The notes beneath the pieces were generated by a model. The model saw only the letters and a program-made list of their open reading frames with translations, had not been told where the DNA came from and did not search any database. A stretch of DNA of 64,000 nt. Source: Gymnopilus junonius. Lineage: Eukaryota; Basidiomycota; Agaricomycetes; Agaricales; Galerinaceae. Location: NCBI GenBank assembly GCA_015501075.1, contig JADNYJ010000077.1:62001-126000 (forward strand). The letters run 5' to 3'. Both the position numbers and the translations under genes were made by a program. The stretch's first letter is position 1, and each line of letters begins with the position of its first letter. Of the stretch, positions 10,145 to 22,489 are shown in pieces.

Positions 10145-12611
10145 TCAATACTTGTACTGTTGCCCCCCTGACCTCGGAACGTTTTGCATAGGTGCAAAAC
10201 TAGGGTTACTAGCATACGGATCGGGTGCATCTGTATAAGCATTGAAGCTCGTCGTACTCGCATTCCACGCCGCACTGTGGTTGCTCTGCTGCAGAGGAAT
10301 AAACGCGCTCGAATCTGAAGCTCTGTCAGATCTGTTCCCAAAGCCTGCAGGTCCAGGACCAGACATTGGGTACATGGACGAAGCCGAACGCGCAGTAGCG
10401 CGTCTTCTGCGAGCGACGAGGACAGCAACGCCGACACCTGCGGCCGCGGCCACTGCTATACCTGCAACAATAACGCAATGATGACCCCCAGATGTGAGTG
10501 TGTAGATGAGGAAGGGGAAGTGGGAGTGGCACTAGCGTTGGTGTCGCTTGCGGAGCCAGAGACGGAAGATAAACGGACGTTAGATGGCAGGGCACTAGCG
10601 GGCGCTGTGGGTTGTGTGCCGATTTGGCCGTTGCCGACAATCAGGTAAGTTCCATTACTTGGGATACCGTGAACGTTCACGAACATGAAAGCTGGTCCAG
10701 GCTGGAATAGATTGGAATTCGGAGGTGGCTGGGCAACGTGTAACGTAATAGACCCATCCTGATTCACAGTGTACGTGTTATTCAACTGCAAATGGCGCTG
10801 TCCCATGTTCATAGCGTGCGTCGTGAATCCACCTCTAGTAATGATTACCGTCACAGAGTCTGCAGCATCATTTGCCGAACCAGAATACGACGTGGCAGGG
10901 ATGGTGATATCGAAGGGACTACCTCCGTACGACAGTGTCTCGGGCATACCCGTTGGCGCTGGTCGAGTGCTAGCTGAGAAATAAGGAGGGTAAAATATCT
11001 CAGCCTGGTACTGAGTGGGGAAGAAGGCGGTTGTGTTGACATCAATATTGGGATTAGACCCTGCAATGAGCACAGAGCCATCCGCAAGAAGCATGGCCGA
11101 AGAGTGATATAAACGAGCAATATTGGAAGTGGTCAACCCCTGGTTTGACCATCTGCTACCAGTAGAAGCATTGGGGTTGTAGATGGCAGGTTTGCCAACT
11201 GGACCAGAAGCGAGTGATTCACCAAATGGCATAGCAGCAGGATCCGTGGTGGTCAATGTACCATTGGCAGAATATCCTGCCGTTCCGTTCAAACCACCAT
11301 TTACCACCAGAAGAGTTCCGTCAGGAAGGATAACAAACTGTCCCATTGTACGCCCTTCCAGCATGTTGTCGTCCTGAACGTACGCTGGCGCCGATCCATC
11401 CTGAGGTTCAGGCGTGATCCGTTGGCAGTCCTGGGAGGCAGGGATGTTCCAAGTGTCAGCGAAAGGGAACCTGTAGTCGCCGTAATCGAATTCTGACATG
11501 GCTTGACCACCACAAAAGAGGACTGTTGGTGTATAGTTGTTTGCCGGTGTGAGGGGCAACATTGCGACAGCTCCAGAGGCTGGATAAACACGCGCAACGC
11601 CATTGGGCATATCAGGCAGAAGGATTTCCTGGTTTGCATTGTAATCCCACAGTACTATGTCAAATTTCTGTCAACGTCTTTCCCCCCGAGTAGGATACAT
11701 AAATTCTCACCCGTTGACAGGTTAGCTTGGACGAACAGTTTTCCAGAAGGCATCAAGAAGGTGTGAGCGTATGCATTGAGTCCAGACGTTACAAGCAAAA
11801 ATTGAAAGGTCTGAGCAGGGTCACTTCGCGGTGGGTAATACTCATATGTGTATTCTGCTCCAAGATTTTTGGAGGGGTCGCCCACGGGGTAATTCCGATT
11901 AACATATCCGCCATTGACAAATCCACCAATGATGACGACTTCACCAGTGCCCGTAGCCTCTGCGGCAGAATACCATCTGCTCTTCTGCATCGAGAGAACA
12001 GTGGGATCATCAAACCACTGACATTGTGAGGATGTAAAATCATCAGAGTCGGTGCAGGGATTCAACACCCGCATGGCGCGTGTTCCGTCGAAGTCTTGGT
12101 ATAAGGAGTCCCACGCAGCAGAGAAATTACCTGGATTGGGCTGGGATCCAAGAGCTCCGCCCCGACCCACAGCGCCATTGCCTCCAAAAGTGACATACGA
12201 GCCGTTGGGCAGGTGCATGCCCGAAGAACAGAAGGTGTTCGTCCGCACGTCCATGACAGTTGACTGATGTGAGTCAAAGTCCCTTCGCAAGACTGTTAGG
12301 ACATTGCACGGGTAGGAAAAGAAGAAGGGAAATATACCAGACAGAACCCCAAGCTGGGTGCCCATTAATCTGGGCGGCATTGCCCTCAGCCTTATCCAAA
12401 ATATAGACTTTCTTATCATTTCCAACGAACATCTAACATGGCCGATGAAAAGTGTAAGCGCAACTTATACGGGCAAAAAATCAGAGCAAGTAAATACCAT
12501 CATGGCACTAATCAAGGTGTTCCCTCCATTTGCGAATGAACCAGCAGTTGCAGCAAGAACGGGAGACGAGGCGAGACATAATGCTAGAAGAGATAGTGGT
12601 GGCAGGACCAT
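10145..12611 (-). CDS. copper radical oxidase, glyoxal-oxidase type, membrane anchored
   Basis: Extracellular enzyme that oxidises small aldehydes and yields H2O2 for peroxidases. Exons: 12611-12498, 12432-12338, 12282-11711 and 11654-10145. A signal peptide (MVLPPLSLLALCLASSPVLA) precedes a kelch-type beta-propeller and a C-terminal immunoglobulin-like domain. Active-site residues of the family are visible: the cysteine in NTFCSSGMHLPNG that crosslinks to the tyrosine of SRWYSAAEA, the Tyr-His pair in ARLYHSSAML, and the copper histidine in GGFTTHAMNMGQRHLQL. After a Ser/Thr/Pro linker the frame changes between about 10470 and 10530. The next frame encodes a membrane helix (SGGHHCVIVAGIAVAAAAG) followed by RRRR and a cytoplasmic tail of about 75 aa. 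Adding one base restores about 763 aa. It is the paralogue of the gene at 17649-19857, with identical lengths of exons 2 and 3 (95 and 572 nt). Confidence 0.88.
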
Positions 12612-13450
12612 CCTGCAACGCGAGCACAAAGAAAGAGGGAGTAAAGAAAGAAGGAGAAAGGTGTGGAACTGATCATCATGGCTGTTGACATTTTTATTGA
12701 AAGGGGATGGGAAATTATCCAGGTTGTTATGCTGGAGTACTGTTGACAGAGAGGCCGCTCAAGATAGAGCACTCCCACAATGTTTATTTTTAGCCACAAT
12801 GGGCGGTATAATAGCATTCACTGAAATTTGAATGCGATCGTTTGGATCAGCCTGAATCACTCCCAACGTTCTTCAGCTTGAATACGGAGTGTATGCAACA
12901 CGCGGAAGTGCATCTCTACCCGTAGTGAGTGGAATAGGCAGCACATATAAAAATAAGTTGCTAAAACCTTCTTACTACGGCCCTGTGTGACCACTTTATT
13001 CTCGGGCAGCACCTTTTGCTTATCCGAATCGAGGTCTTTTAGCCTTTCAAATCGTATATGACATGGATGCGTGACTTTAAATGAATAAAGTCTAGAAGGT
13101 CTGAAAAGACGTGACAGAATGAGCATTGAAATTTGACTTGCGTGCACAATGCAAATGTCAACGAGAATAATTACATATCTCGCGACATCCAAAACGCAAA
13201 GCCTGGACTGCGTCAATGCCTCGGACAAAAAGCAAACTTACAAAAAGCCACGCTCAAGCATACATGCTACAACCGGTAGAGTTTGACGAAGAATGGTATC
13301 AACTAGATGAAGCAACGCTTTGTGGGTTCCCGACAAAACAAAAATCTGATGCTGTTAGAGCGTGGTTTTGTTGAGATTCGAGAACGACAGCAGAAAGGCG
13401 CAATACCGATAAATTAGTAGGTGTATTTTTTGTAGGCAATGCAATGTGTT
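12612..13450. other. gene-free spacer
   Basis: 839 bp between the oxidase start and the uS7m stop. The longest open frame, on the minus strand at 12857-13228, shows no family character and no good start context. I see nothing else to report. Confidence 0.55.
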
Positions 13451-14169
13451 TTATATCCGCTTAGGTAAATTACCCCTGTAAACATCACGTTAAGGGGTGA
13501 ACTCTTATACGCGGCAAGCTACACACCTGTTAACCATGGCCGCCTTATGCAGTTCAAACTTCATCTTAATCGCTGAACCCTCACCTTTCGCGGTGAGGAT
13601 AATTTCCCTTGCTAATCGCTCCGCCCTGGTCTTCCCGGGTTGCCTTTTGCATCCGCCACATCAATGAGCCATTTAATGCCCATGCTCGTCCTCTGTCTTT
13701 CACTGAGCGCCATAGGCTTCAATACTGTCTTCCCCCCACCTTGTTTCTGCTTTCGAAGTCGCACTGAAGGCGACACGAGCGAAACAGCCTTCTCAATGAT
13801 AGGCATGGGTTTGCTTCGCGTCATGACATAGAGATGAAGGAGTAATTGCGAAGTTGTTTTGGCAGCCAATGCGTATTTTCCGTCCTTCATCATATTGGTG
13901 GTGAAAAGTTTGAGGATGGGCGATTGCGCGGGAGGAATGTAGTGGTGCATTATATCTAGATTAGGTTGTTCCCTTTGAAGCTGAAGACCACCTTCATCCG
14001 TGCTGACTCCCATTGTTAACGACGAAGCATCAACATTGAAGACGCTCAGGGCCTCTTCTTCTTGGGATTCGCGGACGCCTGAGCTGGTGTGCAGGCTCAT
14101 TACGCATGCTTGCCTAGAGACCAGCCTAGTGACGACACTATGTGCCGTTTGCCGCAGTAAAGGGAGCAT
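13451..14169 (-). CDS. RSM7: mitochondrial small-subunit ribosomal protein uS7m
   Basis: Binds the 3' domain of mitochondrial small-subunit rRNA. The N-terminus (MLPLLRQTAHSVVTRLVSRQ) is a mitochondrial targeting peptide. The uS7 core then appears: SPILKLFTTNMMKDGKYALA, MPIIEKAVSLVSPSVRLRKQ and GIKWLIDVADA. The frame breaks at the A run at 13645-13648. One extra A restores the uS7 C-terminus (KRQPGKTRAERLAREI, then HKAAMVN). The last intron is 13526-13476, and the final exon 13475-13451 ends at a stop. With the extra base the protein is 222 aa, normal for the family. As the only uS7m seen and an essential protein, a real null allele is unlikely; a sequence error is the simplest reading. Confidence 0.9.
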
Positions 14170-15422
14170 TTGTCAAGGAAAATAGACTTCGATTCCAAGC
14201 GTTGAACGGTCTACGGAATGAATGCAAAATTTACCTCTGTTTGACAAGAGCTTCCCTATCGTTCTATTTTAGCGGAAGTTGAAACCCTATTGATAATTGC
14301 AAGGACGCTCTCTAACCTGCCGTGCATTCCTCCATCATTCTGGCTTCTCAGATTGTTTAATACGTTCAACACTCCTGAATCTGTGATGAGGAGGGCCCGT
14401 AGTACACACCTCAGTCCCTTATCAACGTGAAGGCACTCTATTCCATCAACTGAACCCAGGACCATCCTCGAGTCTTTCTGAGTCTTCGCCAACCGAAACA
14501 AACTGACAGCTCTTGCTGACTCCATTACGAAAAGTATTAGTTTCGTGCTTTGAGGTTCTTTCCACTGGCTGGTCGACCTCGAACTTCCTTACTGAGATCA
14601 CCACCGTGCTGCTCGATAAATCTCAGTCTCCCGCCTTCGAAAGGCTGAGGTCAAGACGGCCTCTTATGAGGACTTCATGGAAAGATTATGTCACGATTTA
14701 AGAAAGAAGTTCACCATAAATTGGACCTCACTTTGACTGTGGCGGCGTGTTCGTTTTTCTGGTTTCTTCATTGATAATGAGACTGAACTGATTAGTTATA
14801 TTTTACAGTCTTGGGCCTTTGCGACCTGCGTCCCTTCTTATCCATGAAACGATGGTGGATCGTCGAAGCAAAATGCGGCTAGTGCAATATGACAGAATGA
14901 ACTCGACAGAAAAGAAATTCTCAAAGCTGCGTTATAACCAACTCCAAAATTTGTAAATGCCTTTCAAACCGTGCGGTGTATATGTGCTGAATAATGACAT
15001 GCAAAGAGAGGATTGCATTTTTCGCATTACTCCAGTGCCTTTGGATATGTGCCAAGCGAGTCTACGACGCGACCTGCGGTTTGTCTAGTGTCATATGTAT
15101 AACAATCCGTAACAACTTTGTACCGACCGTCGCAAAGGAACACTCTAAGCAAGTGCAGTGGTTCTGGCGAAAGCGACAATGCGCTGTACCGCGCCAGGGA
15201 GTGTGGTCCTCTGCGTTCCAGATCATTACCTTTTGCAATCCGCCTTTTTTCTTGGTCATTTCAACGGCAGAAAGCCACTGAGTGGCTACTTGTTGCCCGT
15301 ACGTAATTGGAATAGGGATTGGCGATGCTTGGTACAAATCACGTAAAATGGAGTGGCTTACGTTTGGTGGACAAACATTGACTCGAACATTGAACAGAAC
15401 ACGTCAACCAAGGTCAACCACC
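14170..15422. other. spacer with one unassigned short ORF
   Basis: 1.25 kb. The minus-strand frame 14525-14256 (89 aa, starting MESARAVSLFRLAKTQKDSR) is leucine-rich and could be a coding exon or a remnant; I recognise no family and no flanking exon fits convincingly. The rest holds the promoters of uS7m and the F-box gene. Confidence 0.35.
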
Positions 15423-16788
15423 ATGTTTTCTCAGGAAATCAACGATGAAATCGTTCGCCATCTGTGGAATGACAAAAGTGCGCTTCTGGCATGCAGTCTT
15501 ACCTGCCATTCGTTCTTGCATCCTGCCCAGAGTCTCCTTCATTCTAAAATCTGTCTCTGGCCTCCGTTGTTCAAGCCTACTATCAAACGGTTGGAAGAAA
15601 TTCCTCTCCTCGCTTACGCCACTATGTCAAACATCTCGAAATTCACGATGAAGGTGCCGTTTGGTTATTAGAATCTACTTCAATCCCACGAATTCTTCCG
15701 GTCCTTTACAACCTTAGATCACTGGTCATTCATTATGATCGCCATTCCAGTTCTGAAACCTACTGGACCGACAGCTTTCTGGCCTCTATACTTCCTGTTC
15801 TTCACCAACCCAACTTCGAGTTCCTGGATTTTTTCCAGTGCCCATCAGCGTTGATACAGGACGCACGACACCTCACGCACTTATCTGTTAGTGAGGTAAC
15901 ATTCGAAGAGCTGCCGCCTCTACCATGCTCTAGCATGTGTAAGGGGAGGATTTGTCCGCAGTCACTAAAATTGCCAGTAAGTACCTTACTACCTGATGAC
16001 GAAGACTTCGATCTCCCTGAAATTTTAAGCGAGATCATTGAGATAAACAAAATCAAAAGATTATTTGTGTCGGCGGAATATACCATCAAAGGACACCAAG
16101 TCTTATGGTCAATCATTCAGCAGTGTACCAATACCTTGGAGGAATTAGTTTTTGACCCGTGTCAGCAGCGTAAGCTCGTCTATACACTCTGGTGAGCCAC
16201 TGATGGGCCTGACTTCATTTCATTGGTGTAGTTTATGCGCCAGAAGTTGCCGACAGGGAGCCAGTCGATTGGAGCCTTTTGACATCGTTAAGGGTTTTCT
16301 CCACCAGGATTGAAGTGTACTCGGATCCTAATACTGTACTTTGGGACGTTATGGAACCTTTTTACTCGTTCCGCTGGTTGACGAAGTTGCTCAATCAGTT
16401 ATCGTCGTCAAACAAATGTCTTGAAGAACTGACCATTCAAGTCAATCACGACATATGCGATCCAGAGGCTATGCTTCCTTATTGGAATGAACTCATCGAT
16501 ATGTTACTTGATAGGGTGCGATTCCCAAACCTTCGTAAAGTTGACATCAAGCTTGGCTCCTATGGTAAAGACGAGCAAGATCTCCTGATAGTCTTGGAGA
16601 AACATGCTGTTAAATCGAGAGTGGAATCCGACTCTGCACTGAATGTTTCTCTACACTTGGCTAAAGGTACGTCTCCTGTGATATATTTCAATAGTGAGTC
16701 CTTGAACTTTCAACTGACCAACTTAATCGTATTGAATAATGCAGTCACTGAAGACCTGCAGTCATTCTATCCTCAGTTGCTTATATGA
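15423..16788 (+). CDS. F-box-like protein with leucine-rich C-terminus
   Basis: Predicted SCF ubiquitin-ligase receptor of the type expanded in Agaricomycetes. The start (15423) opens an F-box: QEINDEIVRHLWNDKSALLA and CSLTCHSFLHPAQSLLHS. A leucine-rich, LRR-like region follows (RLRHYVKHLEIHDEGAVW; TNTLEELVFDP). The frame breaks near 15596-15600 in a short A/T run; one extra base joins the two halves. An intron with GTAAGC donor at 16170 and acceptor ending 16231 brings in the second exon 16232-16788, which starts YAPEVADREPVDWSLLTSL. A further optional intron may start at the GTACGT near 16668 and end at the CAG before 16745; both choices keep frame. The target is unknown. Confidence 0.72.
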
Positions 16789-17648
16789 TCAACGTTAGTC
16801 TCTGATTTATCTGTGGACTACTGGAAGAGGCCCGAATTGTGTTTCCCTCAATCACTTGGATAGTATGGTACCACTCTGTCTAGCACCTGTGCCAATCCAT
16901 ATTATAGTTGCATTGCGGGTAGTAATTGCCAAGAGGCATGTGTGCAGATTTAATTGCCGTGCGTAAAGAAAGACGGAAGGAAAAAAGGTTAAGGAATATT
17001 TTATCATTTATGGCAAGTGAAACGTAACCTGAAATTCGAATCTGAGGCAAAATGAAAAGCAGAATGTTGAAGTTCGGTACTTTCTTTCAGTGATTACTGA
17101 AACACGGAGTCAACTGTGGAAGGCGCTGCACAAAATGGTGCACTGAACCAATACATGCAGTACACACGCTGTTGTCTTGCACCTGTGGCCTTAGAGAGTG
17201 CTACTTAAAACGCGCCAAACTTTCGCTGAAACCGTTGTCACGATCTCCATGGTCGTAAGAAGAGATGTATGTATATCATACGGAAGGTGATGAAGCAAAG
17301 TTATTCATAGATATTTAGTGAGAGTAACATGCCAGAGACGGGAGGTGGTAAGATGGCCGGGAAGGAGATATCGCCGCGATTCCCCGAGTTGGCATTTCCC
17401 ATGCCGGCAGTCCTTCCATGTCTTTCACCTCTTCACTGACAGAGACTCAGAGGTTCAGCCTGTCTTTTCTGTTGTCCATGCATGATATGCTCATGGTCGT
17501 TTCGCCTCATGCCGCACTACAGCCGCGGGTGAATGAAGCGGCGTCTGCAAGCCGTCCGATCCGATGATGGAACCGTTCAACAAACTCGAGGCTAATTTTT
17601 ATCCTCGCTCCACTCATACCCTCTTTTCTCATCTCTGCATCCTCCGGG
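16789..17648. other. gene-free spacer, promoter of the second oxidase
   Basis: 860 bp between the F-box stop and the copper radical oxidase start. Only short frames, none with family character. Pyrimidine-rich tracts lie just upstream of 17649, as is usual for fungal core promoters. Confidence 0.5.
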
Positions 17649-19857
17649 ATGCTACCTCCACGCTCTTTCTTGGTTCTGTCCACCGCTACGTCTTCTGTTC
17701 TTGCTGCAACTGCCGGCTCTTTTGCAGATGGAGGAAACACGCTCATTAGCGCTATGATGGTAAGCATTTTCTTCGCACACGGTCCTCACCTGCGTTGTTG
17801 CTAATGGTTTTTTTTCCCCTGGTAGATGCTCGTTGGGAATGAGAAAAAGGTTTATATCCTAGACAAGGCTGAGGGGAATGCTGCTCAAATCAATGGACAT
17901 CCAGCTTGGGGTTCCGTTTGGTATTTTTTCTGTCGATTCCTTCTCTTCACAACATGCTGATACGTCAAAAAGGGACTTCGATACCCACCAGTCAACCGCC
18001 ATGGATGTGAGGACAAACACGTTCTGTTCATCGGGCATGCACCTTCCTAATGGCTCCTACGTCACTTTTGGAGGCAATGGTGCTGTCGGAAGAGGGGGAA
18101 ATCTCGGATCGCAGCTGAATCCTGGTGGTTTCTCTGCTTCGTGGGACTCCCTATACCAAGATTTTGACGGAACGCGTGCCATGCGGATTTTGAATCCGTG
18201 CTCCAACGGGGATGACTTCACCTCTGCCAAGTGCCAATGGTTCGACGATCCGACTGTTCTTTCTATGCAGAAGAGCAGATGGTATTCGGCTGCGGAAGCT
18301 ACGGGCGATGGCGAGGTTGTGATAATTGGAGGTTTCGTCAATGGAGGATATGTTAACCGAAATTACCCTATTGGTGATCCCTCCAAAAATCTCGGAGCGG
18401 AATACACGTACGAATATTATCCACCCCGGAGCGACCCTCCTCAAACTTTCCAGTTCTTACTTGCAACGTCGGGTCTTAATGCTTATGCCCATACTTTCAT
18501 GATGCCGTCTGGGAAAATGTTTGTTCAAGCTAATTTGTCAACTGGTAAGCCCATACATACCACAATATCCAAAATGTGAACACGCCATTGACAACTACAA
18601 CGTGTAGTGTTGTGGGACTTCGAGAACAATCAAGAATTCCCTCTTCCTGATATGCCCAACGGCGTCGCGCGTGTTTACCCCGCATCAGGTGCAGTCGCTA
18701 TGCTACCTCTTACCCCCGCAAACAATTATGTGCCAACGGTTATCTTTTGCGGAGGCCAAGCCATGCCGGAATTCGACTACGGTGACTACAGGTTCCCCTT
18801 TGCCAACACCTGGGACATACCTGCTTCACAAGATTGCCAACGCATTACACCTGAACCTAAAGACGGATCCCCTCCGGCCTATATTCAGGATGACAACATG
18901 CTTGAGGGGCGTACTATGGGACAGTTCATCATCCTCCCTGACGGAACGCTCTTAATCGTTAACGGTGGTTTGAATGGAACGGCTGGTTACACGAACAACG
19001 GAACTTTGACGACTTCAAACCAAGCCTTGATGCCATTTGATCAATCTCTAGCGTCGGGTCCTATTGGCACACCAGCCATTTACAACCCCAATGCTCCAGC
19101 GGGCAGTCGTTGGTCCAACGCCGGTTTGTCCTCGTCAAACATTGCACGTTTATATCACTCCTCGGCCATTCTCCTTCCGGATGCGTCAGTCCTTATTGCA
19201 GGATCAAATCCTAACCTTGATGTCAATACGTCGGCCCTTTTCCCAACCCAGTACCAGGCGGAAATTTTCTATCCGCCTTATTTCTCAGCATCTACGCGTC
19301 CTGTACCAAGCGGAATTCCGAACACGTTATCATACGGTGGTAAAGCCTTCGATATCACCGTCACTGCGTCTTCTTTTTCCGGCTCTGCGAATGATGCTGC
19401 TGATAATACCACAGTGGTTATCATGCGTGGTGGGTTTACGACGCACGCTATGAACATGGGTCAACGTCATCTGCAGTTGAACAACACTTTCACTGTAAAC
19501 CAAGATGGATCTATCACGCTACATGTCGCCCAGGTGCCTCCGAACCCTAATATCTTCCAGCCCGGACCTGCATTCTTGTTTGTAAATATCCATGGTATTC
19601 CTAGCAATGGCACCTACGTCATTGTGGGTAGTGGCAAGATTAGGAAACAACCCACAGCGCCTGCTAGTGCATTGCCACCCAGCGTTCGCCTCAATACAGC
19701 CTCCGGTTCTTCCAATAGCTCTAGCTCTAGTTCAGGATCAGGATCCAATGGTTCTAATTTAAAGAGCGCTGCGACCGCGTCTGGATCTAACATGGCTTTA
19801 TTGCTTACCTTCGTTGCAGGTGTTCTTTCCACTGTGGTCGCTGCTGATATCCTGTGA
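17649..19857 (+). CDS. copper radical oxidase, glyoxal-oxidase type, GPI-anchor-like C-terminus
   Basis: Second paralogue, intact: exons 17649-17759, 17826-17920, 17973-18544 and 18608-19857, giving 675 aa. A signal peptide (MLPPRSFLVLSTATSSVLAA) is followed by the kelch propeller. Family active-site residues are all there: Cys in NTFCSSGMHLPNG, Tyr in SRWYSAAEA, Tyr-His in ARLYHSSAIL, and His in GGFTTHAMNMGQRH. The C-terminus differs from the first copy: a serine/glycine-rich linker leads to a terminal hydrophobic stretch (MALLLTFVAGVLSTVVAADI) with no charged tail, as in GPI-anchor signals. Intron positions match the first copy exactly, so the pair arose by duplication and inversion. The two genes point away from each other. 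Substrate (glyoxal, methylglyoxal or others) cannot be inferred. Confidence 0.92.
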
Positions 19858-20483
19858 TCTGGCATGTAAAAATGGATGTACTACGACATTACGCTGCGCG
19901 GCATCACCGTTTTCAAGGTGTAATATGGATCACGCCATGCAGTTATTATTAGCCGAGCGTTGGTTCAGCGCATCCAACGATCCGCACAGCTCTCTCATCG
20001 ATCCAAAACGTCAGGACACAATATTTAGATCTTCTGTATGTATGGTGACCAGTCTCTCCGTGACGTATCTTAGACTTTTCATCGGACACACCCCAATCAC
20101 GGACGACTCAACAGACTCTCTAGTACTCATTTTGACTGTCATTTGTAGCGAACGGTTATGTCATTCATTAATTATAATCATCCTCAGCTGCTGTCGTCTT
20201 TGCTTTTGCATGTACTCTCGCGTAGTTATCTTGGCATAATTTTATCATTCATGCTGGACTTTCGCAATGAGTCCACTCCCTGTTGACCGCCCAAATCCAA
20301 GTACGTTACTTCCCATCAAAATGACCTTTTACGGAAGGTATGTAATTGCTGCTCGTGATAACCGAGCAACTTGTTCGCAGTTCAAGTGGCGGTTAAGCTT
20401 TCCCTCAAATAGTCTGATGTGCCGATGCGCGGTTCTCTCTCACCCCCCATCACTCGCCACACCCGTGCCTACACGTCTCCGCC
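19858..20483. other. spacer upstream of the epoxide hydrolases
   Basis: 626 bp with the oxidase 3' untranslated region and the promoter of the first epoxide hydrolase. No coding sequence that I can support. Confidence 0.5.
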
Positions 20484-22110
20484 ATGGCAGAGACGCCATT
20501 CATGATTGCCGTTCCTGACGAAAAACTTGACTTGCTCAAGCAAAAGCTGGCTTTGACCGCTCTCCCGGATGAGATAGAAGATGCTGGTTGGGATTATGGC
20601 GCTCCTCTAGCTGATATTCGTCGCCTCGTTTCGAGGTGGTCTGATGGGTATGACTGGAGAAAATACGAAGCTCAGCTCAATGAAGAATTGCCCCAGTTCA
20701 CGAGAGACATCGAGGTGAAAGGTTTCGGCACACTCAATGTCCATTACGTGCATAAGAAGAGTGAGGTGGTGGATGCTATCCCTCTTTTGTTCGTCCATGG
20801 CTGTAAGTTGGGGACTCTGCCTGTGTCGGATTCGCGTCGGAAATGCGCACCTGTGAGAGTACGCTAATTGGAACATTTCAGGGCCTGGCAGTTTTTTGGA
20901 AGTACGCAAGATTCTACCGTTGTTGGTCGACGCGTCTCCAGAACATCCTAGCTTCCACGTCGTTGCTGTCGGTCTGCCTGGGTTTGGATTTTCCGAGGCA
21001 CCCAAAGAGAAGGGGTTCGAATTCACGCAATTCGCAGAGGTAAATGCTGCAGCGCTTGATGTCCCATTCATTTTACAGCTTCTCATTCGCTCTCGCGTTT
21101 AGGTCGGCAATAAGTTGATGTTGGCACTCGGGTATAATGAATATGGTAGGTGTATCTTGAGTTCCTGTACGGCGATGTTCTAATATATTTGGTCCTGGCA
21201 GTGACTCAAGGAGGAGATTGGGGTCAAATGGTTCGTTTCCGCCGTTATGACCTTGATAAACATGTAAAGAACCACATACCTAGATCACGGAGAAAGTAGC
21301 TCAGGTTTATGGTCACAAACACAGCAAAGCCCGGCATTCAAATATGCCTCTGTCAGATCGCTTCAGTTTTTCGTGTCCATCTCGTACTGATCTTTCTACC
21401 GTCTTAGGGCAACACCTCCACATCCTATACAGAGGCCTTTGCTCCTTCTTTCTCATCTTCTTTTTAGCTATAGCGAGAAAGAACAAGAAGGCCTGAAAAG
21501 AACGATGTGGTATAGAGAAAAATCCGCCGGATACTTCCAAGAGCAGTCGACTCAACCACAGACACTAGGGTACAGTCTCGCAGACTCTCCCGTTGGCTTA
21601 CTGGCTTGGCTTTATGAAAAACTCATTACTTGGACTGACAATTATCCGTGGGAGGACGACGAAAGTATGTTGTTCTCCTTAGCTTCTCTAGCCATGAAAT
21701 TTAACGCTCGGCACTGCTAGTACTCACTTGGATTTCTGTTTATTGGTTCTCGAGGGCCGGTCCTGCTGCATCCGTGCGGATTTACTATGAAGTAAAGCAG
21801 GCCAATGGGGAACGACTAGCTGCAAATCCTGGCTCTATAACAATTCCGACAGGGTATTCGTACTTTCCAAAAGAGATAGTCTGCCTGCCGAGGCGGTACG
21901 TCCTAATGCTCACAGAATAGCTCGCTCATCTGATAACTGGTTGATAGCTGGCTGAGAAGCTCATATGTCGTCTTTGAATCTGAACACGAAAGTGGTGGTC
22001 ATTTTGCTGCTCATGAGAAACCACAAGAGCTTGTAGGTGACTTGAGAAAGATGTTCGGAAAAGCTGGTCCAGCCTTTGGAGTCGTTCCGGGAAAAACTGG
22101 CTATGCCTGA
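20484..22110 (+). CDS. epoxide hydrolase (microsomal/EPHX1-like), copy 1
   Basis: Hydrolyses epoxides to vicinal diols. Exons 20484-20802, 20882-21039, 21103-21145, 21202-21230, 21284-21351, 21408-21664, 21721-21895 and 21948-22110 give 403 aa without interruption. The N-terminal EHN segment is [20 protein letters not shown] through [20 protein letters not shown]. The alpha/beta-hydrolase core has the oxyanion motif [21 protein letters not shown], the nucleophile aspartate in TQGGDWGQ, a cap ([24 protein letters not shown]) and the catalytic histidine in [12 protein letters not shown]. No N-terminal membrane anchor is seen, unlike animal microsomal enzymes, so it is probably soluble. Tandem with copy 2, which has the same exon lengths. 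Confidence 0.93.
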
Positions 22111-22489
22111 TGAGTATTCTTCCCTCCTCCAAGTGAATTGTGATGTATGTTTGGAAACATGACTTTCATCCCTGTAAATTTTGAGTTGCTGCATGAATAC
22201 AAACGGGTTCTGCTCTGATACTTGTTTGCTCTATCATAGTCTTCAAATCCTCTCGAGATACCATCAGCCTCAACTCTTGCCAGACGAGTCAGTTAGTAAG
22301 TCTGATGGGTGCTTGGTCAGTATTTGGTGAGCGCCTGGTTATTAATATTGCGAAATTTGCGAATATCCCGGAAGGTGGTAATAAACGCCGATAGGGGTGT
22401 GTAAGCTTGTTCCTCGCATAAATAAACCTGAGGTGAGTAATAACGGCGTATTACTGGTATTTCACCCCACTTTACCACGCATTCCTCTC
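22111..22489. other. spacer between tandem epoxide hydrolases
   Basis: 379 bp separating copy 1 and copy 2. It holds the 3' end of copy 1 and the promoter of copy 2. No gene seen. Confidence 0.5.
22417..22427 (+). promoter_or_regulatory. TATA-like box of epoxide hydrolase copy 2
   Basis: CATAAATAAAC lies about 65 nt upstream of the ATG at 22490, a plausible TATA position for a fungal gene. Position and composition only. Confidence 0.35.

Noticed and set aside
10462..10532. A 71-nt intron in the first copper radical oxidase (GTGCCA donor)
   Set aside because: It would also join the frames, but it would delete the natural start of the membrane segment (SGGHHCVIVAG), which reads well in the second frame. 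A lost base is preferred.
12857..13228. Minus-strand ORF of 123 codons
   Set aside because: No conserved blocks, unusual composition and no supporting neighbour exons.
13645..13648. Programmed -1 frameshift in uS7m at an A run
   Set aside because: Re-reading one A would restore the frame, but no proper slippery heptamer or downstream structure is evident, and similar breaks occur in many unrelated genes here. A missing base is simpler.
14256..14525. Minus-strand 89-codon ORF as a small gene
   Set aside because: No recognisable family; kept only as a remark in the spacer entry.
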